DNA of 64,000 nt, from positions 62,001 through 126,000 of the forward strand of contig NZ_MDDR01000037.1 in assembly GCF_001870435.1 (NCBI RefSeq), given 5' to 3'. The notes beneath the pieces were generated by a model, which was not told the DNA's origin, did not search any database, and worked only from the letters and a program-made list of their open reading frames with translations. Each line of letters starts with the position of its first letter. The first letter of the stretch is position 1. Below, piece by piece: positions 41,715-50,960 of this stretch. A program made the translations under genes and the position numbers. The stretch comes from Pseudomonas costantinii. Lineage in GTDB: Bacteria > Pseudomonadota > Gammaproteobacteria > Pseudomonadales > Pseudomonadaceae.

Positions 41715-44546
41715 ATGACCGACTATAAAGCCACGCTAAACCTTCCGGACACCGCCTTCCCAATGAAGGCCGGCCTGCCACAGCGCGAACCGCAGATCCT
41801 GCAGCGCTGGGACAGTATTGGCCTGTACGGAAAGTTGCGCGAGATTGGCAAGGATCGTCCGAAGTTCGTTCTGCACGACGGCCCTCCTTATGCCAACGGC
41901 ACGATTCATATCGGTCATGCGCTGAACAAAATTCTCAAGGACATGATCCTGCGCTCGAAAACCCTTTCGGGTTTTGACGCGCCTTATGTCCCGGGCTGGG
42001 ACTGCCACGGCCTGCCGATCGAGCACAAAGTCGAAGTGACCTACGGCAAGAACCTGGGCGCGGATAAAACCCGCGAACTGTGCCGTGCCTACGCCACCGA
42101 GCAGATCGAAGGGCAGAAGTCCGAATTCATCCGCCTGGGTGTGTTGGGTGAGTGGGACAACCCGTACAAGACCATGAACTTCAAGAACGAGGCCGGGGAA
42201 ATCCGTGCCTTGGCCGAAATCGTCAAGGGCGGTTTCGTGTTCAAGGGCCTCAAGCCCGTGAACTGGTGCTTCGACTGCGGTTCGGCCCTGGCCGAAGCGG
42301 AAGTCGAGTACGAAGACAAGAAGTCCTCGACTATCGACGTGGCCTTCCCGATCGCCGACGAGGCCAAGCTGGCCCAGGCTTTCGGCCTGGCTAGCCTGAG
42401 CAAGCCGGCTGCCATCGTGATCTGGACCACCACCCCGTGGACCATCCCCGCCAACCAGGCGCTGAACGTGCACCCGGAATTCACCTACGCCCTGGTGGAC
42501 GTCGGTGACCGCCTGCTGGTGCTGGCTGAAGAAATGGTTGAGGCCTGCCTGGCGCGTTACGAGCTGCAAGGCTCGGTGATTGCGACCACGACCGGCTCCG
42601 CGCTGGAACTGATCAACTTCCGCCACCCGTTCTACGACCGCCTGTCGCCGGTGTACCTGGCTGACTACGTCGAGCTGGGTTCGGGCACCGGCGTGGTTCA
42701 CTGCTCGCCTGCCTACGGCGTGGACGACTTCGTGATCTGCAAGAAGTACGGTCTGGTCAACGACGACATCATCAACCCGGTGCAAAGCAACGGCGTATAC
42801 GTGCCGTCGCTGGAATTCTTCGGCGGCCAGTTCATCTTCAAGGCCGACCAGCCGATCATCGAAAAGCTGCGTGAAGTCGGTGCGCTGATGCAAACCGCCA
42901 CCATCCAGCACAGCTACATGCACTGCTGGCGCCACAAGACCCCGTTGATCTACCGCGCCACCGCGCAGTGGTTTATCGGCATGGACAAAGAGCCGACCAG
43001 CGGCGAGACCCTGCGTAACCGTGCAATCAAGGCCATCGAAGAGACCAAGTTCGTTCCGGCCTGGGGCCAGGCGCGCCTGCACTCGATGATCGCCAACCGT
43101 CCGGACTGGTGCATCTCCCGTCAGCGTAACTGGGGCGTGCCAATCCCGTTCTTCCTGAACAAGGAAAGCGGCGAGCTGCACCCACGCACCGTCGAACTGA
43201 TGGAAGTCGTTGCTCAGCGCGTTGAACAGGAAGGCATTGAAGCCTGGTTCAAGATGGATGCCGCTGAACTGCTGGGCGACGAAGCGCCGCAGTACGACAA
43301 GATCAGCGACACCCTCGACGTGTGGTTTGACTCGGGCACCACTCACTGGCACGTCCTGCGCGGTTCGCACCCGATGGGCCACGAGTCCGGCCCGCGTGCC
43401 GACCTGTACCTGGAAGGTTCCGACCAACACCGTGGCTGGTTCCACTCGTCGCTGCTGACCGGTTGCGCCATCGACAACCACGCGCCGTATCGCGAATTGC
43501 TGACCCACGGCTTCACCGTCGACGAGACGGGTCGCAAGATGTCCAAGTCGCTGAAGAACGTGATCGAGCCGAAAAAGATCAACGACACCTTGGGCGCCGA
43601 CATCATGCGTCTGTGGGTCGCCTCGACCGATTACTCGGGCGAAATCGCCGTATCGGACCAGATTCTGGCTCGTAGCGCCGACGCTTACCGTCGTATCCGA
43701 AATACCGCACGCTTCCTGCTGTCGAACCTGACCGGTTTCAACCCGGCCACCGACATCCTGCCGGCCGAGGAGATGCTCGCCCTGGACCGTTGGGCCGTGG
43801 ACCGTACCCTGTTGCTGCAACGTGAGTTGCAGGAGAGCTACGGCGAGTACCGTTTCTGGAACGTGTATTCGAAGATCCACAACTTCTGCGTGCAGGAGCT
43901 GGGTGGTTTTTACCTCGACATCATCAAGGACCGCCAGTACACCACCGGTGCCAACAGCAAGGCCCGCCGCTCGGCGCAAACCGCGCTGTACCACATCTCT
44001 GAAGCGCTGGTGCGCTGGATCGCTCCGATCCTGGCCTTCACCGCCGACGAGCTGTGGGAGTACCTGCCGGGCGAGCGTAACGAATCCGTGATGCTCAACA
44101 CTTGGTACGAAGGCCTGACCGAACTGCCGGCCGACTTCGAGCTGGGCCGTGAGTACTGGGAAGGCGTGATGGCCGTCAAAGTCGCGGTGAACAAGGAGCT
44201 GGAAGTTCAGCGCGCGGCCAAGGCCGTCGGTGGCAACCTGCAAGCCGAAGTCACCCTGTTTGCCGAGGACGGCCTGACCGCCGACCTGGCCAAGCTGAGC
44301 AACGAACTGCGCTTCGTGCTGATCACCTCCACCGCGAGCCTGGCACCGTTTGCCCAGGCTCCGGCAGATGCTGTGGCCACCGAAGTGCCGGGCCTCAAGC
44401 TCAAAGTAGTCAAGTCGGTTTTCCCTAAGTGCGCCCGTTGCTGGCACTGCCGTGAAGATGTCGGCGTGAACCCTGAGCACCCGGAAATCTGCGGTCGTTG
44501 CGTCGACAATATCAGCGGTGCAGGCGAGGTTCGCCACTATGCCTAA
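41715..44546 (+). CDS. ileS: Isoleucyl-tRNA synthetase
   Basis: A 943-residue class I synthetase. HIGH motif is HIGHAL in GTIHIGHALNK near residue 60. The CP1 editing domain (WTTTPWTIPANQAL) follows, and the KMSKS loop is GRKMSKSLKN near 605. A C-terminal zinc finger has four Cys (CARCWHC and CGRC). This is the ordinary IleRS1 type. It overlaps lspA by 8 bases and follows ribF by 14 bases. Confidence 0.98.
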   Translation: MTDYKATLNLPDTAFPMKAGLPQREPQILQRWDSIGLYGKLREIGKDRPKFVLHDGPPYANGTIHIGHALNKILKDMILRSKTLSGFDAPYVPGWDCHGLPIEHKVEVTYGKNLGADKTRELCRAYATEQIEGQKSEFIRLGVLGEWDNPYKTMNFKNEAGEIRALAEIVKGGFVFKGLKPVNWCFDCGSALAEAEVEYEDKKSSTIDVAFPIADEAKLAQAFGLASLSKPAAIVIWTTTPWTIPANQALNVHPEFTYALVDVGDRLLVLAEEMVEACLARYELQGSVIATTTGSALELINFRHPFYDRLSPVYLADYVELGSGTGVVHCSPAYGVDDFVICKKYGLVNDDIINPVQSNGVYVPSLEFFGGQFIFKADQPIIEKLREVGALMQTATIQHSYMHCWRHKTPLIYRATAQWFIGMDKEPTSGETLRNRAIKAIEETKFVPAWGQARLHSMIANRPDWCISRQRNWGVPIPFFLNKESGELHPRTVELMEVVAQRVEQEGIEAWFKMDAAELLGDEAPQYDKISDTLDVWFDSGTTHWHVLRGSHPMGHESGPRADLYLEGSDQHRGWFHSSLLTGCAIDNHAPYRELLTHGFTVDETGRKMSKSLKNVIEPKKINDTLGADIMRLWVASTDYSGEIAVSDQILARSADAYRRIRNTARFLLSNLTGFNPATDILPAEEMLALDRWAVDRTLLLQRELQESYGEYRFWNVYSKIHNFCVQELGGFYLDIIKDRQYTTGANSKARRSAQTALYHISEALVRWIAPILAFTADELWEYLPGERNESVMLNTWYEGLTELPADFELGREYWEGVMAVKVAVNKELEVQRAAKAVGGNLQAEVTLFAEDGLTADLAKLSNELRFVLITSTASLAPFAQAPADAVATEVPGLKLKVVKSVFPKCARCWHCREDVGVNPEHPEICGRCVDNISGAGEVRHYA

Positions 44547-45048
44547 AACCAGCCGTTTTGGACGTCTGGGCTGGCTCGTATTGAGCGTGCTGGTGCTGGT
44601 CATTGACCAGCTCAGCAAGGCTCACTTCGAAGGTGCCTTGCAGATGTATCAGCAGATCGTAATCATCCCTGATTACTTCAGCTGGACCCTGGCCTACAAC
44701 ACCGGCGCCGCGTTCAGTTTCCTTGCCGACAGCTCCGGCTGGCAGCGCTGGCTGTTCGCCCTGATCGCCGTGGTGGTCAGCGCGGTGCTGGTGGTCTGGC
44801 TCAAGCGCCTGGGCCGCGATGACACTTGGCTCGCCATCGCCTTGGCCTTGGTGCTGGGCGGCGCGCTGGGCAACTTGTACGACCGCATTGCCCTGGGTCA
44901 TGTGATCGACTTCATTCTGGTGCATTGGCAGAACCGCTGGTATTTCCCGGCGTTCAACTTTGCCGACAGCGCCATCACCGTCGGTGCAATCATGCTGGCG
45001 TTGGACATGTTCAAAAGTAAGAAAACCGGAGAGACCGTCAATGACTGA
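44539..45048 (+). CDS. lspA: Lipoprotein signal peptidase (SPase II)
   Basis: LspA cleaves signal peptides from prolipoproteins in the inner membrane. The 169-residue protein has four membrane helices. The catalytic Asp residues lie in GNLYDRIALGHVIDFI and FNFADSAI, and DQLSKAH is near the N-terminus. The ATG (44539) lies inside the end of ileS, and the gene overlaps fkpB by 8 bases, giving a tightly coupled ribF-ileS-lspA-fkpB-ispH operon. Confidence 0.97.
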   Translation: MPKTSRFGRLGWLVLSVLVLVIDQLSKAHFEGALQMYQQIVIIPDYFSWTLAYNTGAAFSFLADSSGWQRWLFALIAVVVSAVLVVWLKRLGRDDTWLAIALALVLGGALGNLYDRIALGHVIDFILVHWQNRWYFPAFNFADSAITVGAIMLALDMFKSKKTGETVND

Positions 45049-45493
45049 TCAGGTATTGGCTGAGCAACGCATTGGCCAGAACACGGAAGTCACTTTGCAT
45101 TTTGCACTGCGCCTGGAGAATGGCGACACGGTTGACAGCACGTTCGACAAAGCCCCGGCGACCTTTAAAGTCGGCGACGGCAACCTGCTGCCGGGTTTTG
45201 AAGCGGCCCTGTTCGGTTTCAAGGCTGGCGACAAGCGCACCCTGCAGATCCTGCCGGAAAACGCCTTTGGTCAGCCCAACCCGCAAAACGTACAGATCAT
45301 CCCGCGTTCGCAGTTCCAGGACATGGACCTGTCGGAAGGCCTGCTGGTGATCTTCAACGATGCGGCGAATACTGAGCTGCCCGGCGTGGTCAAAACCTTC
45401 GATGACGCGCAAGTGACCATCGACTTCAACCACCCGTTGGCCGGTAAAACCTTGACCTTTGATGTTGAAATCTTCGACGTTAAAGCGATCTAA
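45041..45493 (+). CDS. fkpB: FKBP-type peptidyl-prolyl isomerase FkpB (SlpA)
   Basis: A 150-residue SlyD-like prolyl isomerase without the His-rich tail. It begins MTDQVLAEQRIGQNTEV and has HFALRLENGDTVDSTF, LLPGFEAALFGFKAGD and the IF insert region. The lspA-fkpB-ispH linkage is conserved. The ATG at 45041 sits within the last codons of lspA. Confidence 0.95.
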   Translation: MTDQVLAEQRIGQNTEVTLHFALRLENGDTVDSTFDKAPATFKVGDGNLLPGFEAALFGFKAGDKRTLQILPENAFGQPNPQNVQIIPRSQFQDMDLSEGLLVIFNDAANTELPGVVKTFDDAQVTIDFNHPLAGKTLTFDVEIFDVKAI

Positions 45494-45509
45494 CTGACTA
45501 AACCGGCTT

Positions 45510-45597
45510 GTGTGGGAGCTGGCTTGCCTGCGATGGCATCACCTCGGTATACCTGATGTACCGAGTCGACTGTATCGCAGGCAAGCCAGCTCCTACA
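45510..45597. repeat. Paired GTGGGAGC-type REP elements
   Basis: The left arm (gtgggagctggcttgcctgcgat) is complementary to the right arm ending tagctcctac-like sequence at 45574-45595, with one mismatch at the tip. A further small palindrome (ctcggta...taccgag) lies between. The element sits in the 121-base gap between fkpB and ispH. Confidence 0.87.
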
Positions 45598-45614
45598 AAG
45601 ACACGAGGCACAGC

Positions 45615-46562
45615 ATGCAAATCAAACTCGCCAACCCCCGTGGCTTCTGTGCTGGCGTGGACCGGGCGATCGAAATCGTCAACCGCGCTCTGGAAGTTTT
45701 CGGGCCGCCGATTTATGTGCGCCATGAAGTCGTCCACAACAAATTCGTGGTCGAAGACCTGCGCGCGCGCGGCGCCATTTTTGTCGAAGAGCTCGACCAG
45801 GTGCCGGACGACGTTATCGTCATCTTCAGCGCCCACGGTGTTTCCCAGGCGGTGCGTACCGAAGCTGCTGGCCGCGGCCTGAAAGTGTTCGACGCCACTT
45901 GTCCGCTGGTGACCAAAGTACACATCGAAGTCGCGCGTTACAGCCGCGACGGTCGTGAATGCATCCTGATCGGCCATGCTGGCCACCCGGAAGTCGAAGG
46001 CACTATGGGCCAGTACGACGCCAGCAATGGCGGCGCGATATACCTGGTGGAAGACGAGAAAGACGTCGCCAGCTTGCAGGTCCACAACCCTGAAAAGCTG
46101 GCCTTTGTGACGCAGACCACCTTGTCCATGGACGACACCAGCCGTGTTATCGATGCCCTGCGCACGCGATTCCCGGCCATTGGCGGCCCGCGCAAGGACG
46201 ACATCTGTTACGCCACGCAAAATCGTCAGGACGCAGTCAAGCAACTGGCCAACGAGTGCGATGTGGTCTTGGTGGTCGGCAGCCCAAACAGCTCCAACTC
46301 CAACCGCCTGCGTGAGCTGGCTGAGCGCATGGCTACGCCGGCTTACCTGATTGATGGTGCTGAAGACCTGCAGCGAAACTGGTTCGACGGCGTCGAGCGT
46401 ATCGGCATTACGGCGGGCGCTTCTGCCCCCGAGGTCCTTGTGCGTGGTGTGATCCAACAATTGCAGGCCTGGGGTGCCACCGGTGCTGATGAATTGGCCG
46501 GTCGTGAAGAAAACATCACGTTCTCCATGCCTAAGGAGCTGCGGGTTCGTTCGCTGCTCTGA
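45615..46562 (+). CDS. ispH: 4-hydroxy-3-methylbut-2-enyl diphosphate reductase
   Basis: IspH is the last enzyme of the non-mevalonate pathway, giving IPP and DMAPP. The 315-residue protein has the three iron-sulfur ligands in PRGFCAGVDRA (Cys 12), DATCPLVTKVH (near 96) and SSNSNRL-flanked Cys region ICYATQNRQ (near 197), plus TQTTLSMDDT. The ATG at 45615 matches the family start MQIKLANPRGF. Its last 32 bases overlap the convergent fimT-like gene. Confidence 0.97.
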   Translation: MQIKLANPRGFCAGVDRAIEIVNRALEVFGPPIYVRHEVVHNKFVVEDLRARGAIFVEELDQVPDDVIVIFSAHGVSQAVRTEAAGRGLKVFDATCPLVTKVHIEVARYSRDGRECILIGHAGHPEVEGTMGQYDASNGGAIYLVEDEKDVASLQVHNPEKLAFVTQTTLSMDDTSRVIDALRTRFPAIGGPRKDDICYATQNRQDAVKQLANECDVVLVVGSPNSSNSNRLRELAERMATPAYLIDGAEDLQRNWFDGVERIGITAGASAPEVLVRGVIQQLQAWGATGADELAGREENITFSMPKELRVRSLL

Positions 46563-47097
46563 GCTCCTGCGTGGCTGTATAGCCTCGGCATAAAGCCTGT
46601 TCGGTTTTATCGCTGCGCAGGCTGATGCGCCCGCTGGGGGCCAACACCACTTGATAGAGGCTGTGTGCCACGTCCGTGGCACACACATGCAGGGTTCCTG
46701 CACGGAACCCCCCTCCCGCAAAAACCGGCTCACCCAACCCGCTGAAGCGCACTTGGGTCTTAACTGGCCCATTGCCTACAATTGTTGCGCGCTGGTTGCC
46801 CTGTCGTTCAAGCAGCACCGGATTGTCGTCGTCCAGATTGCCGCGCCCACTGACGTCCACTATGACTCGCCAGCCGCGGCTCCAGTCGTCCTCCAAGGCA
46901 TGAATAATCACTGCGTGATTGCGTGTGATGGCTTCGGTTCGCGCGAAGCGTAGGCTCTCCGCCAGCGAGTGTGCCGCACTGTTTTGCTGCTGTGACTCAA
47001 GTAGTCCGTTGAAGCTGGGCACCGCAAGGTGAGCCAGGATGCCGCTCAGCATCAGACCAAACAGCAACTCGATCAGGGTGAAGCCTCGTTGTGGCAT
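46531..47097 (-). CDS. FimT/FimU-type minor pseudopilin (GspH domain)
   Basis: A 188-residue type IV pilus minor pilin. The prepilin leader MPQRG is followed by FTLIELLFGLMLSGILAHLAVPSF with Glu5, so PilD would cut after Gly5. The C-terminal GspH-like domain has two Cys (HVCATD and ALCRGY). It is transcribed away from pilV and overlaps the 3-prime end of ispH by 32 bases. It may be FimT or FimU; only one such gene is present here. Confidence 0.9.
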   Translation of the reverse strand: MPQRGFTLIELLFGLMLSGILAHLAVPSFNGLLESQQQNSAAHSLAESLRFARTEAITRNHAVIIHALEDDWSRGWRVIVDVSGRGNLDDDNPVLLERQGNQRATIVGNGPVKTQVRFSGLGEPVFAGGGFRAGTLHVCATDVAHSLYQVVLAPSGRISLRSDKTEQALCRGYTATQELRAANEPAAP

Positions 47098-47303
47098 GTG
47101 CCGTCCCTCCGTGGACGTGGCCAGATGTTTTACCTGGCAGACATAGGTATAGCCCTCGCTTCCTGGCTTTGAGTGGTGGCCTTTATGCCCAAAGTATTTC
47201 CCTTTATTCCGGGAGCAGCGTCCGCCAAAAACAGGCGCTAGTCTTGGGCCGCACAGCAGATTTCTCCTGCTTTCTTCGGCCTTCGACATGGATGACGACG
47301 GTA

Positions 47304-47789
47304 ATGCTTGTTCGTCTGAACGTACATTTTTCCCACGCTTCGAATCGGTGCCAATCCGGCATGACGCTGATTGAGGTACTTGTGGCCGCGCTGATTCTCA
47401 TGGTTGGCCTGCTGGGCGCTGCAGTGATCCAGCTCAATGCACTCAAGTACACCGACAGCTCGAGAATGATCAGCCAGGCCAGCTTTATTGCCTACGACAT
47501 GCTGGACCGAGTTCGCGCAAACTCAGGTGTCGATTACTCATGGGGCCAAACCGAGCGCGCGCCACCCAGTACCCCTGACGCGAGTGTGAGAGACCTGGAC
47601 CTGCATGATTTCGAGGCCAATATCATCGGGTTCGCCGGGGAGGGCGCCAAAGGTTCCGTGGTGGTCAGCGGCAGTGAGGTAACTGTCAGTATCAGTTGGG
47701 AGGATGTCAGGGGGGCGAAAGCTGGCGAGGCAAGGGAAACCTTCACCCTCACCAGTCGTATTTCAAGCGATCCGGGGATGGTGCAATGA
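47304..47789 (+). CDS. pilV: Minor pilin PilV
   Basis: A 161-residue prepilin with the cleavage motif QSG followed by MTLIEVLVAALILMVGLLGAAVIQLNALK, a typical PilV N-terminal helix. The leader is long (19 residues from the ATG at 47304; an ATG at 47292 would make it 23). The PilV family forms part of the priming complex at the pilus tip. It overlaps pilW by 4 bases (ATGA). Confidence 0.88.
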   Translation: MLVRLNVHFSHASNRCQSGMTLIEVLVAALILMVGLLGAAVIQLNALKYTDSSRMISQASFIAYDMLDRVRANSGVDYSWGQTERAPPSTPDASVRDLDLHDFEANIIGFAGEGAKGSVVVSGSEVTVSISWEDVRGAKAGEARETFTLTSRISSDPGMVQ

Positions 47790-48514
47790 AGCGCTTTGCT
47801 CGGGGTTTCAGTCTGGTGGAGTTGCTGCTCGCGCTGGCAGTAGGGTTGGTACTGGTGCTCGGGGTAAGCCAGATAGCAATCAGCGCTCGAGCCACCTTCG
47901 CCAGCCAGCAGGCTGCCATGTTGCTGCAGGATGATGCACGGTTTGTCCTGAGCAAGATGATTCAGGATATTCGCTTGGCGGGAATGTTTGGTTGCCAGGC
48001 GACGGCCTACATCGAAAACGCTCCGGCGGCCTTTTATCGACCCGTCGGCTGGAGTGTTGCGGGAAGTTCCAGGTCACTGACGCTGGTCACCGCTGATGTG
48101 GGCGGCGAGGGTGGCAAGCCTGACTGGACGGTACTCTCCGACTGCCGTGGCACCGCTTACGCCTACGCCGGTAGCTCACCGCCGCCGGCGCCTGGCCAAG
48201 TTCGATTTGCGATACGCCAACTCACCTACACCTTTGAAGCAGGGCAGTTGAAAGTCAGCACTCCCACAGCACCGGCCAAGGCGGTGCTGGTGGATAACCT
48301 GCAGGCATTTCACGTCAGTTTTGGTATGGCGGCCAAGCCTGAGTCGACTCATGTGGTGCGGTATGACGACAGCCCCGCTGATGAATCGCTGATACGCAGC
48401 GTACGTATCCAAATGACGCTGAGAGACCCGACAGGGCAAGTGAAGGATCAGGCTTACAACGTTGTGGCGGCGCTGCGTAATCGGTTGGGGTGGGGTGATC
48501 ATGGTGGGTTATGA
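47786..48514 (+). CDS. pilW: Minor pilin PilW
   Basis: A 242-residue protein with leader MKRFARG and mature N-terminus FSLVELLLALAVGLVLVLGVSQIAI. It continues with QDIRLAGMFGC and the PilW-type beta region. PilW joins PilV, PilX and FimU in the initiation complex. It overlaps pilV by 4 and pilX by 14 bases, so the set is one coupled operon. Confidence 0.93.
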   Translation: MKRFARGFSLVELLLALAVGLVLVLGVSQIAISARATFASQQAAMLLQDDARFVLSKMIQDIRLAGMFGCQATAYIENAPAAFYRPVGWSVAGSSRSLTLVTADVGGEGGKPDWTVLSDCRGTAYAYAGSSPPPAPGQVRFAIRQLTYTFEAGQLKVSTPTAPAKAVLVDNLQAFHVSFGMAAKPESTHVVRYDDSPADESLIRSVRIQMTLRDPTGQVKDQAYNVVAALRNRLGWGDHGGL

Positions 48515-49031
48515 CGGTATTTATCTGCGGCAGGCGGGCATGGTGTTGCTGATCAGCCTGGTGTTTCTGTTGCTGTTATCACTGATCGGCTTGGCATCGA
48601 TGCAAGGGGCGGTATCCCAGCAAAAGATCGCTGGTAGCGTCTGGCATCGTAATCAATCATTTCAAAGCGCGGAAAGCGGCCTGAGGCTGGGGGAGTCGAC
48701 TGTCCAGAGATCGGAGGGCGTCCTGCCGTTATGCCAGTCGGTCAGCGCTTGCGCACCGCCGGGGGAGTCGTCTTTGGTGGTTGGCGCCGGGAAAAATCCT
48801 GTTTCAGCAGTCACCTGGGTTGCAATGAAAGGTGGTCTGTATGGCATCCAGTCACTGGGACTGGGTGTGGGGCTGGTTGATTTGCAACCTGGGACGCCCG
48901 CTGCATTGTATCGAGTGACGGCGGTCGGGATTAGTGGCCAATCGCGTACGGTCCTGGAGACGGTATATGCACGGGTGGGCGCGGGGGGAAGCCTGAGATT
49001 TCGACGGGTTCTATGGCGGCAACTTCAATAA
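48501..49031 (+). CDS. pilX: Minor pilin PilX
   Basis: A 176-residue protein starting MVGYDGIYLRQAGMVLLISLVFLLLLSLIGLA. The PilX N-terminal signature (QxGxVLLISLVFLLLLTLIG, then SFQSAESGLR with the family Glu) is clear. In P. aeruginosa PilX precedes pilY1, but here the next gene, 11 bases downstream, is pilE. Confidence 0.92.
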   Translation: MVGYDGIYLRQAGMVLLISLVFLLLLSLIGLASMQGAVSQQKIAGSVWHRNQSFQSAESGLRLGESTVQRSEGVLPLCQSVSACAPPGESSLVVGAGKNPVSAVTWVAMKGGLYGIQSLGLGVGLVDLQPGTPAALYRVTAVGISGQSRTVLETVYARVGAGGSLRFRRVLWRQLQ

Positions 49032-49042
49032 GGAACGTATGC

Positions 49043-49444
49043 ATGGGCAAGGATTGCCAAGGTTTTACCCTGATCGAGTTACTGATCGCTGTAGCGATCA
49101 TCGCGTTCCTGGCCGGGATCGCTTACCCCGGCTACACCCGACACGTGAAAAAGGCTTACCGCGCAGAAATCGTTGCGTTATTGACTGAGCAGGCTCACTA
49201 CCTGGAGCGCTTTTATACGCGCAACGGCACTTTTATTGATGCAAGCGGCGTCAGCGAGGGTAATGATCGCTATAGAATCAGCGCTGCATTGAACCCGCAG
49301 GGATTTAGTCTGGCTGCGACGCCAATCGTCGGTTCAGTCATGGAGGGTGACCCTTGCGGTGAGTTCAGCCTGACCAGCGTCGGTGTGCGAAGCAATCCGG
49401 GGGCGGCCCCTGAAACATCGCGCAAGATGTGCTGGGGGCAATGA
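49043..49444 (+). CDS. pilE: Minor pilin PilE
   Basis: A 133-residue type IV pilin-like protein with leader MGKDCQG and mature FTLIELLIAVAIIAFLAGIAYPGYTRHVKKAYRAE, ending with CGEFSLTSVG and MCWGQ (disulfide-loop Cys pair). The AAGGA ribosome site precedes the ATG at 49043. It is the last gene of the minor-pilin operon and lies 62 bases before thiO. Confidence 0.93.
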   Translation: MGKDCQGFTLIELLIAVAIIAFLAGIAYPGYTRHVKKAYRAEIVALLTEQAHYLERFYTRNGTFIDASGVSEGNDRYRISAALNPQGFSLAATPIVGSVMEGDPCGEFSLTSVGVRSNPGAAPETSRKMCWGQ

Positions 49445-49506
49445 TGAGAGTGCTGGATGATTGGGCGCCGGGTGCGCTTTTCCCTTTTTATCGGCTGGAT
49501 CGAATG

Positions 49507-50616
49507 ATGGCTAAGCAACAGCAAGTGGTGATTGTCGGTGGCGGAGTAATCGGGTTGTTGACGGCGTTCAACCTGGCCACTCAAGGGAAGGCAGTCGTGC
49601 TGCTGGAGCGTTCGGGGCTCGGGCAGGAATCTTCCTGGGCCGGTGGTGGAATTGTCTCGCCACTGTATCCGTGGCGCTACAGCCCGGCGGTCACTGCGCT
49701 GGCCCATTGGTCCCAGGATTTTTATCCGCAACTGGCTGAGCGGTTGTTCGCCGCCACGGGTGTTGACCCCGAGGTTCATACCACAGGTTTGTACTGGCTC
49801 GACCTGGATGACGAGGCCGAAGCACTTGCCTGGGCAGCCCGTGAAGGTCGGCCATTGAGCAAAGTGGATGTATCGGCCGCCCATGATGCAGTTCCGGTGC
49901 TGGGGGGCGGGTATTCCCAAGCGATCTACATGGCAAATGTGGCCAATGTTCGCAACCCGCGTCTGGTCAAGTCCCTCAAGGCAGCGCTGTTGGCGCTTCC
50001 TGGCGTGACCATTCATGAGCAGTGTGAAGTGGGCGGTTTTGTTCTCGACGGCGACAATGTAGTGGGCGTGAATACGGCCACGGGCCCGATCCTTGGCGAT
50101 CAGGTCGTGCTGGCAGCAGGTGCCTGGAGTGGTGAGTTGCTGGGCAAACTGGGCTTGTCGCTACCTGTAGAGCCGGTTAAAGGCCAAATGATTTTGTACA
50201 AATGCGCGCCGGATTTCTTGTCGAGTATGGTCTTGGCTAAAGGGCGCTATGCGATTCCACGGCGTGACGGGCATATTCTGATTGGCAGCACGTTGGAGCA
50301 TGAGGGGTTCGACAAGACGCCAACCGAATCGGCATTGGAAAGCCTCAAAGCTTCAGCTGTGGAGTTGATTCCCGCATTGGCGGACGCCGAGGTAGTAGGT
50401 CACTGGGCCGGTTTGCGGCCCGGCTCACCGGAGGGTATCCCTTATATCGGCGAGGTTCCTGGCTTCAAAGGGTTGTGGCTCAATTGCGGGCATTACCGCA
50501 ATGGCCTGGTACTCGCGCCTGCATCCTGCCAGTTGTTCGCCGACTTGTTACTGGGGCGCTCACCGATTATCGACCCGGCGCCCTATGCGCCCGGAGGTCG
50601 TGTCAACGCTGGATAG
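49507..50616 (+). CDS. thiO: Glycine oxidase ThiO
   Basis: ThiO oxidises glycine to dehydroglycine for the thiazole ring of thiamine. The 369-residue flavoprotein has the FAD motif VVIVGGGVIGLLTAFNLA at residues 7-24, SSWAGGGIVSPLYPW, VKGQMILYK and the C-terminal GLWLNCGHYRNGLVLAPAS. The start may be the ATG at 49504 or 49507. Its 3-prime end overlaps the convergent small gene by 14 bases. Confidence 0.94.
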   Translation: MAKQQQVVIVGGGVIGLLTAFNLATQGKAVVLLERSGLGQESSWAGGGIVSPLYPWRYSPAVTALAHWSQDFYPQLAERLFAATGVDPEVHTTGLYWLDLDDEAEALAWAAREGRPLSKVDVSAAHDAVPVLGGGYSQAIYMANVANVRNPRLVKSLKAALLALPGVTIHEQCEVGGFVLDGDNVVGVNTATGPILGDQVVLAAGAWSGELLGKLGLSLPVEPVKGQMILYKCAPDFLSSMVLAKGRYAIPRRDGHILIGSTLEHEGFDKTPTESALESLKASAVELIPALADAEVVGHWAGLRPGSPEGIPYIGEVPGFKGLWLNCGHYRNGLVLAPASCQLFADLLLGRSPIIDPAPYAPGGRVNAG

Positions 50617-50836
50617 ATTTTGGCCCTTGTTCCAAATGCGCTTGGGTGCAGTACCACTCTTGGCGTGAACTCAGTGCCCGGTCCTGTGGCAAGTGGACGC
50701 CGCAGTGTGCACAGCGCACCATCAAGGCTGCATCGGGCTCGCCGGATCGCTGCTGTTTAGCGGCCGGGCTTTTGAATTTGCGCCAGAACCATACTGCGGC
50801 AGCAATGACGGCAATCCAGAACAGTAGACGAAGCAT
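50603..50836 (-). CDS. Small zinc-ribbon membrane protein (PP0621 family)
   Basis: A 77-residue protein with an N-terminal membrane helix (LLFWIAVIAAAVWFWRKF). A cytoplasmic or periplasmic zinc-ribbon-like part follows with CAHCGVHLP and a later WYCTQAH. It matches the Pseudomonas PP0621 family. Function unknown. In P. aeruginosa the pilSR two-component genes lie in this interval between bamD and thiO; here only this gene is present. Confidence 0.88.
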   Translation of the reverse strand: MLRLLFWIAVIAAAVWFWRKFKSPAAKQQRSGEPDAALMVRCAHCGVHLPQDRALSSRQEWYCTQAHLEQGPKSIQR

Positions 50837-50917
50837 GATGGGCAGTTTCTCGATAAGGAATGGGCCAGTTTAGCCAAGGACGTCGAAAGCGCACAGCGTA
50901 ATAATGAGCCGCATAAA

Positions 50918-50943
50918 AAAGGGAGCCTTGAGGGCTCCCTTTC
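50918..50943 (-). terminator. Terminator after bamD
   Basis: A 9-bp stem (agggagccc-type arms, loop TTGA) with A and T runs on either side sits 18 bases past the bamD stop; it can work on both strands. Confidence 0.85.
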
Positions 50944-50960
50944 TGTATTGCGTCGACAGA

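Noticed and set aside
41736..44618. 960-codon frame antisense to ileS
   Set aside because: Shadow frame of isoleucyl-tRNA synthetase; no domain seen.
47306..47318. Possible AlgR-like site (TTGTTCGTC) near the pilV start
   Set aside because: Only part of the recalled AlgR core matches and it lies downstream of the predicted pilV start codon, a poor place for activation.
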